From positions 1-64,000 of the forward strand of contig NZ_JAWKWO010000006.1 of the NCBI RefSeq assembly GCF_041397485.1: a stretch of 64,000 nt of DNA. Direction: 5' to 3'. Of this stretch, positions 10,196 through 18,804 are shown piece by piece. The stretch is from Zhengella sp020637775 (GTDB taxonomy: Bacteria; Pseudomonadota; Alphaproteobacteria; Rhizobiales; Rhizobiaceae). A model generated the notes under the pieces. It was given only the letters and a program-made list of their open reading frames with translations. It made no database searches and was not told where the DNA came from. Position numbers and translations under genes: made by a program. How positions within the stretch are numbered: the first letter of the stretch is position 1; each line of letters begins with the position of its first letter.

Positions 10196-11197
10196 TCACA
10201 GCACCGAGAAACCGGTTGAAAACGGATCGCGGTCATCGATGAAGATCGTGTTGAGGCCCGTCATCACGGCCCATCCGGCGATCGAGGGCACGATGGCATT
10301 CCGCTCGCCGAGGGTTGCTTCAGCCTCCACGCGGCCACGGAAAAGCGATCCGATGATCGATTCGTGCACGAATTCGTCCCCGGCCTTCAGCGCGCCGCGT
10401 GCCGCCAGTTGTGCCATGCGCGCCGACGTGCCCGTGCCGCACGGGCTGCGGTCGATGGCCTTGTCGCCATAGAAAACGGCATTGCGGGCATGGGCGCCCG
10501 GCACGGTGGGCTTTCCCGTCCACAGAACATGCGTGACCCGGTCGATCTCCGGTTTCTCCGGATGCGCCAGCCTGTAGCGCTCGTTGAGCTGCTGGCGGAT
10601 CACGGGGCTCCATGCAATCAGGTCGGCCGCGCTGTGGTCGGCCATGTCGCGGTAATTGGCCTGCGGTTCGACGATGGCGTAGAAGTTCCCGCCATAGGCG
10701 ACATCGACGGTCAGCGGGCCGAGCACCGGGCACTCCACCTCCCAGCCCGTTGCATGGAGGTAAGCGGGAACATTGGTCAGCCGCACTTCCCGCACAGACT
10801 CGCCGTCCATCGTGTATTCCGCCTTCACCGGCCCCGCCGGCGTGTCGAGCATCAGCACCCCCGGTGTTTTCGGGCGCACCAGCCCGTGCTCCACCGCCAT
10901 CGTCACCGTCCCGATCGTGCCATGCCCGCACATCGGCAGGCAGCCCGACGTCTCGATATAGAGCACGCCCACATCGCAATCCGGGCGCGTCGGAGGGTAA
11001 AGGATGGCCCCGGACATCATGTCGTGGCCCCGCGGCTCGAACATCAGCCCGGTCCTTATCCAGTCATGATTGGCCAGGAAGTCCGCCCGGCGCTCCATCA
11101 TGGTCGCACCGGTCAGCAGCGGCCCGCCGCCTGCAACCAGACGCACCGGGTTGCCGCAGGTGTGGCCGTCGATGCAGAAAAAGGAATGGCGCGCCAT
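10196..11197 (-). CDS. 4-hydroxyproline 2-epimerase (proline racemase family)
   Basis: Converts trans-4-hydroxy-L-proline to cis-4-hydroxy-D-proline without a cofactor. 333 aa, the family's usual size. Both catalytic cysteines are present, in the MCGHGT block (near residue 90) and in SPCGTGTSARMA (near residue 250). Two cysteines mark epimerases or racemases; in trans-3-hydroxyproline dehydratases the first is replaced by Ser or Thr. It is the third gene of a leftward operon with a D-amino-acid oxidoreductase and a DapA-family enzyme, the standard hydroxyproline set, nine bases after the previous gene. Cytosolic. Confidence 0.9.
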   Translation of the reverse strand: MARHSFFCIDGHTCGNPVRLVAGGGPLLTGATMMERRADFLANHDWIRTGLMFEPRGHDMMSGAILYPPTRPDCDVGVLYIETSGCLPMCGHGTIGTVTMAVEHGLVRPKTPGVLMLDTPAGPVKAEYTMDGESVREVRLTNVPAYLHATGWEVECPVLGPLTVDVAYGGNFYAIVEPQANYRDMADHSAADLIAWSPVIRQQLNERYRLAHPEKPEIDRVTHVLWTGKPTVPGAHARNAVFYGDKAIDRSPCGTGTSARMAQLAARGALKAGDEFVHESIIGSLFRGRVEAEATLGERNAIVPSIAGWAVMTGLNTIFIDDRDPFSTGFSVL

Positions 11198-11206
11198 GGC
11201 GGTCTC

Positions 11207-12454
11207 TCAAAAGCGTTGCGGGGAATAGGGCGCAAGGCCGATGGCCGGAGTCTGGCCGCAAACCAGGTCGCGCACAAGGCGCGCCGTTGCCGCCGCCTGC
11301 GTCAGGCCAAGATGGCCATGACCGAAGGCGTGGATGACCTGTGCGCCGGCGCGCGAGGCCCCGATCACCGGCAGGGAATCGGGCAGCGACGGGCGATAGC
11401 CCATCCATTCGCGCCCGCCACCCGTTTCCAGCGCGGGCAGGAAACGCTTCGCCTTGTCCAGCATGGCGCGGCTGCGCCGGTAGTCGGGCGGCAGGGACAG
11501 CCCGCCCAGTTCCACCGCGCCGCCGATGCGGATGCCTGTTTCCAGCGGCGTGGCCACGAAACCATGGTCGCAGAAGACGAGCTGGCGCTTCAGATCGAAC
11601 GCATCGGGCGGAAGCGTGGTGTTGTAGCCGCGCTCGGTTTCCAGCGGAATGCGGTCACCGAGCGGCCCCGCCAGCCGGTGCGACCATGCGCCCGCGGCGA
11701 TCACAACACGATCGGCCGAAAGGCTGAAGCCGCCGGCAAGCCGCACCGAAGGCGCGGCCCCGGGCAATGCAATGCGCTCGACATCCGCCTTCACGAAGGT
11801 CGCGCCCGCCCGTTCGGCATGTTCGAACAGCGCCTTGCCGAACAGCTTCGGATCAGACACCGTCATCCAGCCAGGAATGAAGACACCCTTGGCGAAATGC
11901 GCCGAGAGGCCCGGCTGGAACTCCGCCAGCCGCGTCTTTTCCACAATGTCGAAGGCGACGCCGTGGCGTTCCCGTGCTGCATAGCCAGCTCTCGCTGCAT
12001 GGAAACTGGCCTCGCTGTCATACAGTTCCAGGCAGCCATCGCGGCGCAGGAACCCCTCCGTACCGGTCAATGCCGTCAGCGCGGCCCATTCGCTGCGTGC
12101 CAGCTCCATCAACTGTGCCTGCGCCGCAAGTGCCGCATCGAACCGGCCCGGCCGGCCCGCCGCCATGAAGCGGAGGAGCCAGGGCAGGATCGGCAGGAAA
12201 TGGCGCGGCGGAATGGAAAGCGGCCCCAGCGGGTCCATCAGCCAGCGCGGCACCTGCCGCATCATGCCCTTGTGCGCCAGCGGCAGCAGGTCGGAAAAGG
12301 CGAATGCGGCCGCATTGCCCGCGCTCGTTTCCTCGCAGATGCCGGACCTGTCGACCACCGTCACCGCATGGCCTTGACTGGCCAGAAGCGCCGCGCTTGC
12401 CGCGCCGATGATGCCGCCGCCGATGATGAGAACGGAGGGCTTGCCTTGCGTCAT
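11207..12454 (-). CDS. FAD-dependent D-amino-acid oxidoreductase, probable cis-4-hydroxy-D-proline dehydrogenase
   Basis: 415-aa DadA/DAO-family flavoprotein with N-terminal dinucleotide fold LIIGGGIIGAASA and a C-terminal FAD contact near AFGHGHLGLTQAAATA. It oxidises cis-4-hydroxy-D-proline to delta-1-pyrroline-4-hydroxy-2-carboxylate, as inferred from its place between the epimerase and the DapA-family deaminase (12-base and 9-base gaps, one operon). Family membership is clear from sequence; the exact substrate is from context. It carries no signal peptide and probably passes electrons to the respiratory chain. Confidence 0.85.
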   Translation of the reverse strand: MTQGKPSVLIIGGGIIGAASAALLASQGHAVTVVDRSGICEETSAGNAAAFAFSDLLPLAHKGMMRQVPRWLMDPLGPLSIPPRHFLPILPWLLRFMAAGRPGRFDAALAAQAQLMELARSEWAALTALTGTEGFLRRDGCLELYDSEASFHAARAGYAARERHGVAFDIVEKTRLAEFQPGLSAHFAKGVFIPGWMTVSDPKLFGKALFEHAERAGATFVKADVERIALPGAAPSVRLAGGFSLSADRVVIAAGAWSHRLAGPLGDRIPLETERGYNTTLPPDAFDLKRQLVFCDHGFVATPLETGIRIGGAVELGGLSLPPDYRRSRAMLDKAKRFLPALETGGGREWMGYRPSLPDSLPVIGASRAGAQVIHAFGHGHLGLTQAAATARLVRDLVCGQTPAIGLAPYSPQRF

Positions 12455-12466
12455 GATGCTATCCCG

Positions 12467-13360
12467 TCAGAACTCCGGCAGGACCGGACGGCTGTCCAGC
12501 GCGGACCGGATCACCGCCTCCACCTGCGCCCGGCGCGTGCCGGACAAGGGCCGGCGTGGTGCCCGCACACGGTCGTTCGTGCCGATGGCATGAACCTCCG
12601 CAAGCTTGATGTTCTGCACCAGGTAGCTGGAAACGTCGAGATCGAGCAGCGGCCGGAACCAGCGGTAAATGGCAAGCGCCTCGGCCTGGCGGCCCTGCTT
12701 CATGAGCTGGTAGATGGCCACCGTCTCGCGCGGGAAGGCCGTGACAAGGCCTGCCACCCAGCCGATGGCGCCGACCGACAACGCCTCGAAGGCAAGATTG
12801 TCGACGCCGGTGAACAGGTCATAGCGGTCGCCCAGCCGGTTGATGATGTCGGTGGAGCGGCGGATGTCGTCGGAGCTTTCCTTGACCGCGACGAACCGCC
12901 AGTCGTCCGCCAGTTCCTCCATCATGTCGACCGAAACGTCGACACGGTAGGCGATGCGGTTGGAATAGATCATCACCGGCAGGTCGCCGGCCTCGGCCAC
13001 GGCACGCAGACCCGCCACCGCCTCATCGCGGTCGGCATGATAGACCATGGACGGCACGACCATCAGCCCGTCCGCACCGGCCGCCTTCGCCTCGCGCGCC
13101 CTTTCGCAGGCCTCGCGTGTGCCCGCCTCGTTGATCGTCATCAGCACCGGCTTGCCCTGGGCCACGCCCTTTGCCGTCCGGAACACGTCGAGCTTTTCCT
13201 CCGGCGAGAGCATGGGCCCCTCGCCCAGCGAGCCGCCGACGATGATGCCGTCGCAGCCCGCTTCCATCTGCAGCGCGAAACAGCGCTCCATTTCCTTGTG
13301 ATCGAGTTCGTCGGTCTCGGTGAACTTGGTTGTCACCGCCGGGAAAACGCCTTGCCACAT
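12467..13360 (-). CDS. Probable 1-pyrroline-4-hydroxy-2-carboxylate deaminase (DapA family)
   Basis: 297-aa TIM-barrel enzyme of the dihydrodipicolinate synthase/N-acetylneuraminate lyase family (motifs GGSLGEGPMLSPEEK and VMIYSN; Schiff-base lysine in FVAVKESS). In hydroxyproline operons this enzyme deaminates the pyrroline to 2-oxoglutarate semialdehyde. The ATG at 13360 is chosen over an upstream in-frame ATG at 13405 because GGAGG lies six bases before it and the upstream start would lie inside the operator region. First gene of the leftward operon. The final semialdehyde dehydrogenase of the pathway was not found in this cluster. Confidence 0.85.
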   Translation of the reverse strand: MWQGVFPAVTTKFTETDELDHKEMERCFALQMEAGCDGIIVGGSLGEGPMLSPEEKLDVFRTAKGVAQGKPVLMTINEAGTREACERAREAKAAGADGLMVVPSMVYHADRDEAVAGLRAVAEAGDLPVMIYSNRIAYRVDVSVDMMEELADDWRFVAVKESSDDIRRSTDIINRLGDRYDLFTGVDNLAFEALSVGAIGWVAGLVTAFPRETVAIYQLMKQGRQAEALAIYRWFRPLLDLDVSSYLVQNIKLAEVHAIGTNDRVRAPRRPLSGTRRAQVEAVIRSALDSRPVLPEF

Positions 13361-13385
13361 GACTTGCCTCCATCGCTTTTGCATG

Positions 13386-13429
13386 TGATATATCAGGCGA
13401 GGCAAGAAGAGGTCAAGCTTGATATATCA
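13386..13429. promoter_or_regulatory. Twin TGATATATCA operator between hydroxyproline operon and gntR
   Basis: Two identical perfect 10-bp palindromes, TGATATATCA, at 13386-13395 and 13420-13429, 34 bases apart, lie in the 84-base gap between the divergent operon and its GntR-type regulator gene. The regulator probably binds both, controlling the operon and itself. The second copy is 15 bases before the regulator's start codon and the first 25 bases before the operon start, positions suited to repression. Confidence 0.7.
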
Positions 13430-13444
13430 GACGGGCAAAACAGC

Positions 13445-14110
13445 ATGAGCGAACCGGCCGGACTCACGTTTTCACACCAAGCGCCTTCCGAAAGCCGTGC
13501 GGAAACAGCCTACCGGATGCTGGAGGAAATGCTCGTCACGCTGGACCTGGCGCCCGGAAGCGACGTGACCGAGGGGGCGCTCATTGCCCGCCTCGGCCTT
13601 GGACGCACCCCGGTGCGAGAAGCGATCCAGCGTCTGGCCTGGGAAGGCCTGCTGGAAATCCGCCCGCGGGCCGGCATCCGCATCGCACCGCTGATCGAAA
13701 GCGACTGGATCAAGGTACTGGACGCCCGCCGCGGCGTCGAGGCGGTGCTGGCCCGCGCAGCGGCCCTGCATCTCACCCCGGCTGCCGCCCAGGGCCTTGC
13801 CCGCGCCGCCGAGGCCATGCAGCAGGCTGTCGCGCACAGGGACACCCGCGCCTTCCTGGCCGCCGACAAGGCTTTCGATCTCGCGCTGGCGGAAGCCGCC
13901 GAGAACCCTTATGCAGCACGGCTGGCCGCCGCCTTGCAGACCCATTCGCGCCGGTTCTGGTATGCAGCCGCGCGTCCCGACAGCCTCGCCGAAGCCGCCG
14001 CGCACCATCTCGACCTGATCAACGCCATACTGGAGCGCGACGGCGAACTCGCCCACGGCGAGGCCCTGCGCCTCATGGCTCTTCTTGAAGCCATGGCTCG
14101 CGGACGATGA
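13445..14110 (+). CDS. GntR-family regulator of hydroxyproline catabolism
   Basis: 221 aa with an N-terminal winged helix (residues about 15-80, containing GLGRTPVREAIQRLAWEGLLEIRPRAG split across the recognition helix and wing) and a helical C-terminal FCD-type ligand domain. It is divergent from the hydroxyproline operon and sits beside the twin TGATATATCA palindromes, so local control of that operon with hydroxyproline or a pathway intermediate as inducer is the likeliest role. ATG at 13445; the ribosome-binding site is weak, which may keep levels low. Confidence 0.85.
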   Translation: MSEPAGLTFSHQAPSESRAETAYRMLEEMLVTLDLAPGSDVTEGALIARLGLGRTPVREAIQRLAWEGLLEIRPRAGIRIAPLIESDWIKVLDARRGVEAVLARAAALHLTPAAAQGLARAAEAMQQAVAHRDTRAFLAADKAFDLALAEAAENPYAARLAAALQTHSRRFWYAAARPDSLAEAAAHHLDLINAILERDGELAHGEALRLMALLEAMARGR

Positions 14111-14125
14111 CCACAGCAGGCAAGG

Positions 14126-15706
14126 CTAGCGCAGCAGCGAGATGAACTTCCCGGCGAGGTTCAGATGCGCCCGTTCATGCGTCCAGTTCCTGCTGTCATG
14201 TTCAAGCCATGCAGGATAGGCGGTCACGATCACTGCGAGGTCAAGGTCATGCACCAGGCCGTAGAATTGCCCGCCGTGGCCCCAGGCGAAATTGATCCGG
14301 TGACGTCCCGCGGTCGCCTGCCACCACTGGTAGCCGTAACCAAGGTCCCGCAGGTAGCGGCCGGCATGGTCCAGATGCTGCATCGTGACCCAGGCATCGC
14401 TCGAGTAATCGGCCAGCGATTCCGAAACCCAGTCCGCCGGGATCACCTGCCTGTCCTGGAAGTGTCCGCCATCGAGATAGAGCTGGGCAAACCTGGCGGC
14501 CGTGCGCGGGGTCAGGTGAACGAGTGGGTAATGAAAGTCCTGTCCGTGTTCCCACGTACCGAAGCGGATGCCGAGCGGCTGCATCAGTTGCGCGGAGGCA
14601 AACGCATCCAGCGCGGTACCACAGGCCCTGGTGACGATGACCCCAAGCAGGTCGGTCGAAAAGTTGGAATAGTTGAACCGGGTGCCCGGATCGGCGACCA
14701 GTGGAAAATCCCGCAGTGGCGCCAGATGGTCTCCTTCCATCAGTTGCTTCCAGAGCGTCGGGTCGGTTTCCTCCCAGGGCAGCCCGCTGCGCATCTGCAA
14801 GACCTGCCGGATGGTGATGTCCGCCTTGCGCGGGTCGCCGATCTGGCCGGCCAGTTCGGGCAGGAAGCCCAGGACAGGGGCATCCATGTCGGGCAGGCAG
14901 CCTTCGCGCTGCGCCAGTCCGACAAGGGCCGAGAAGATCGACTTTGCAGCCGACTGGATGAGTGTCGCCGTATCGATGCTGCCTTGGTTGAAATATTTCT
15001 CGGCCACGAGCTTGCCGTTCTTCAGAACCAGCACGCTGTAGACCCGCGGCAGGGCCTCCGCCTCTCGATAGAGTTCCGCAACCAGCAAGGGGTCCAGCCC
15101 CTCGGCTTCCGGCGTGGAAACCGAGAAATCGGCGCGCTTGACCGGGGTGAAGTCGATGCCGGAAAGGTCATCGGCGGAAGGGCGCAGCATGCGTGCGATT
15201 TCCGGCTTCGCGGCGGCAACCGCATCAGGGTCCAGACGAAACCCCAACGGCTCCAGTCCGGCGCGAAGCCGGGCAAAAACCTTTCGGTCCTCGGGAAGCG
15301 GTGCCGCGGCGTAGTCGTAGGCTGTCGCGCCGCTGGCGCTGCGCAGGGTGCGGTCGGCGCCGGCATCGAGCAAGACGCGGACAATTTCCTTCCGGCCGAG
15401 AAAGGCAGCGATATGCAGGGGATTGGAACCCTGCGCATCGGTCAGCGCGGGATCGGCCCCGGCAGCCAGAAGGGCCGCCGCCACGCCGGGCCGGTCGAAT
15501 ACGGCCGAGATGATCAGCGGCGTCGAACCGAAATCGTCACGCTGGTCGACATCGGATCCGGCCAGGATGTGTTGCTCGACCGCGGCCACATTCCCCGTCA
15601 GCGCCGCTGCGGGCAGCGGAATGCCGGGCGGCTCGTTGCCGGCATGGGCCAGGGAAACCGGGAGAAGGCAAGCAACCGCAAGGGCCGCAAGGATTGTCTT
15701 TCGCAA
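14126..15706 (-). CDS. Exported ankyrin-repeat / serine beta-lactamase-fold hydrolase fusion
   Basis: 526 aa. Residues 1-22 are a Sec signal peptide (MRKTILAALAVACLLPVSLA). Residues about 30-135 contain three ankyrin repeats (AALTGNVAAVEQHILAGSDV, GSTPLIISAVF, GSNPLHIAAFLGRKEIVRVLL). From about 195 the class C beta-lactamase/DD-peptidase fold begins, with Ser252-x-x-Lys255 (SAAK), Tyr346-x-Asn348 (YSN) and a late HGG block (GHGGQFYG) in place of KTG. All three active-site motifs look intact, so it should be a periplasmic serine hydrolase; the substrate is unknown. It is the only gene on its transcript, convergent with the GntR gene 16 bases away. The repeat-plus-hydrolase fusion is unusual. 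Confidence 0.8.
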   Translation of the reverse strand: MRKTILAALAVACLLPVSLAHAGNEPPGIPLPAAALTGNVAAVEQHILAGSDVDQRDDFGSTPLIISAVFDRPGVAAALLAAGADPALTDAQGSNPLHIAAFLGRKEIVRVLLDAGADRTLRSASGATAYDYAAAPLPEDRKVFARLRAGLEPLGFRLDPDAVAAAKPEIARMLRPSADDLSGIDFTPVKRADFSVSTPEAEGLDPLLVAELYREAEALPRVYSVLVLKNGKLVAEKYFNQGSIDTATLIQSAAKSIFSALVGLAQREGCLPDMDAPVLGFLPELAGQIGDPRKADITIRQVLQMRSGLPWEETDPTLWKQLMEGDHLAPLRDFPLVADPGTRFNYSNFSTDLLGVIVTRACGTALDAFASAQLMQPLGIRFGTWEHGQDFHYPLVHLTPRTAARFAQLYLDGGHFQDRQVIPADWVSESLADYSSDAWVTMQHLDHAGRYLRDLGYGYQWWQATAGRHRINFAWGHGGQFYGLVHDLDLAVIVTAYPAWLEHDSRNWTHERAHLNLAGKFISLLR

Positions 15707-15880
15707 CGCGTTACCCTCCCTGAAGTGAACACGTCACCTTGAATTACATGTTCCGCTCCGCTCCAGCAACCCTTGCGCTTGCGGCCAGGTTCGTCTTCCG
15801 GCCCCGGCACGCAAGGGCAATGCGCGCATGAAAGCAGGGCACCGCAAGGACGCGGATTCACCCTGCCGCCGGTAGCAATG

Positions 15881-15913
15881 AAAAGGGGCGGCCCGTGAGA
15901 GCCCGCCCCTTTG
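15881..15913 (-). terminator. Terminator of mmsA
   Basis: Arms AAAGGGGCG (15882-15890) and CGCCCCTTT (15904-15912) form a hairpin just past the mmsA stop codon. On the minus strand it runs into TTTTC. It isolates mmsA from the hydrolase gene downstream. Confidence 0.75.
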
Positions 15914-15943
15914 CGTGTTTCGCCATGAAAACGGTCCTGGCGG

Positions 15944-17443
<1,500 letters not shown>

Positions 17444-17612
17444 GAGGGGTTCCTCCCGTCGCTTGCCTCCGGCCGGCGGCCGGTCTTTTCCATGCCGCCA
17501 TCATGACCAAGCGCCGCGCCGGGCGCAACGCGCGGCTTTCCAAAACCGTTGTGCGGAAATTGAAGAGGATATACCTTGCCTCTCTACATTATCGCGGAAC
17601 GTGGAGTTGGCC

Positions 17613-18494
17613 TTGAACTGGGATGACGTGCGCATCTTCCTCGCCGTGGCGCGTGCAGGCCAGATCCTTGGCGCGGCGCGGCGTCTTGGCCTCAATCATG
17701 CCACGGTGTCGCGGCGCATGTCCGCGCTTGAGGACGCATTGGGCGTCAAGCTGGTCGATCGGCAGACCACCGGCACCGAGCTGACGCCGGAGGGCGAGCG
17801 GTTCCTGGCCACGGCCGAGGCCATGGAAGCCGGCATGATCGCCGCGCGCGCGGAACTGGCCCCCGATCAGGCCGCCGTGTCGGGAACGGTGCGCATCGGC
17901 GCGCCGGACGGCTTCGGTGTCGCATGGCTGGCGCCCCGGCTGGGCCGGCTCACCTCGCTCCATCCCGGGCTTACGATCCAGCTAGTCCCGGTGCCGCGCA
18001 GCTTTTCCCTGTCGCGGCGCGAGGCCGACATCGCCATCACCATGGAACGTCCCGAGGAGGGGCGCCTGGTGGCCGGAAAGCTCGTCGATTATACGCTCGG
18101 TCTCTACGCTGCCAGCAGCTATGTCGATGAAAACGGACTTCCCTTGTCCGCAGAGGCGGTCACCAACCACAGCCTTGTCGGCTACGTGCCCGATCTCGTC
18201 ATCAGCCCGGCGCTCGACTATGCCGGCGAAATTGCCCCGGACTGGCGCTCCACCTTCGAGATTTCCTCGGCCCTTGGCCAGATGGAGGCCGTGCGCGCCG
18301 GTGCCGGCCTCGGCATCCTTCACACATTCCTGGCCAGGCGGCACGAGGATCTGGTGCCCGTTCCGGGCTTCCCGTTGATCCGCCGCGCCTACTGGATCGT
18401 CTACCACGAGACGCTGAAGCCGCTCAGACACATCCAGGCCGTGGTGCGGTTCATCCAGGACGAGGTGGAAGCGGCCCGCAGCACATTCGTCTGA
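17613..18494 (+). CDS. LysR-family regulator divergent from mmsA
   Basis: 293 aa. N-terminal winged helix-turn-helix (WDDVRIFLAVARAGQILGAA, then LNHATVSRRMSALEDALGV) followed by a periplasmic-binding-protein-like effector domain from about residue 90. I chose TTG at 17613: GGAG lies six bases upstream and the fold begins immediately after, whereas the upstream GTG at 17601 would overlap that ribosome-binding site. The 169-base divergent gap to mmsA suggests mmsA is its target. The effector is unknown, possibly a valine-catabolic intermediate. Confidence 0.85.
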   Translation: MNWDDVRIFLAVARAGQILGAARRLGLNHATVSRRMSALEDALGVKLVDRQTTGTELTPEGERFLATAEAMEAGMIAARAELAPDQAAVSGTVRIGAPDGFGVAWLAPRLGRLTSLHPGLTIQLVPVPRSFSLSRREADIAITMERPEEGRLVAGKLVDYTLGLYAASSYVDENGLPLSAEAVTNHSLVGYVPDLVISPALDYAGEIAPDWRSTFEISSALGQMEAVRAGAGLGILHTFLARRHEDLVPVPGFPLIRRAYWIVYHETLKPLRHIQAVVRFIQDEVEAARSTFV

Positions 18495-18524
18495 CCTGGC
18501 GTGAACCAGACCGGCCTGAACGGT

Positions 18525-18623
18525 GCCGGCCGAAGGCCCGGCGGCGCGGGACCGGCAGTCCGGCCATGCCGGACCTGCCCTCTGGAGCGGCCAGGTGACG
18601 GGGGCAGACCGGAGCCTGCCCCC
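18525..18623 (+). ncRNA. Hairpin-rich non-coding stretch upstream of the cas9-like gene (candidate structured RNA)
   Basis: The 310 bases between the LysR gene and the cas9-like gene (18495-18804) hold no protein gene. Three GC hairpins follow each other: 18525-18542 (GCCGGCC-GAA-GGCCCGGC, one bulge), 18554-18579 (GGCAGTCCGGC-CAT-GCCGGACCTGCC, one bulge) and 18600-18623 (GGGGGCAG, 8-base loop, CTGCCCCC). None has a following T-run, so they are poor terminators. A smaller hairpin GGCGA/TCGCC lies at 18761-18776. IscB genes have omega-RNA upstream and Cas9 genes need tracrRNA, so a guide-scaffold RNA here is possible. There is no repeat to test an anti-repeat against and the strand is a guess. 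Confidence 0.3.
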
Positions 18624-18804
18624 TGTGTGACGGCGTTCGCCTGGTTGCCGGAGGGAACGCAGCTTTCCGGATAGGTTTACCTTGGGGCAAGATGCCAACC
18701 GTGCATATGGTGCGATCACGCCCCTCCGTGAAAACGCAATTGAGCGCCTGTCTATGCCTCGGCGACGGTAATCGCCGTCCGCAGGAAGGACAGGGGCAGC
18801 GGCC

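Noticed and set aside
10364..13444. Long plus-strand open frame running into the GntR gene
   Set aside because: Only the last 222 codons (from 13445) show the GntR fold. The upstream part is antisense to the hydroxyproline operon.
18600..18623. The GGGGGCAG/CTGCCCCC hairpin as terminator of the LysR gene
   Set aside because: It lies over 100 bases past the stop codon and no T-run follows it on either strand; it is described instead as part of the structured stretch before the Cas9-like gene.
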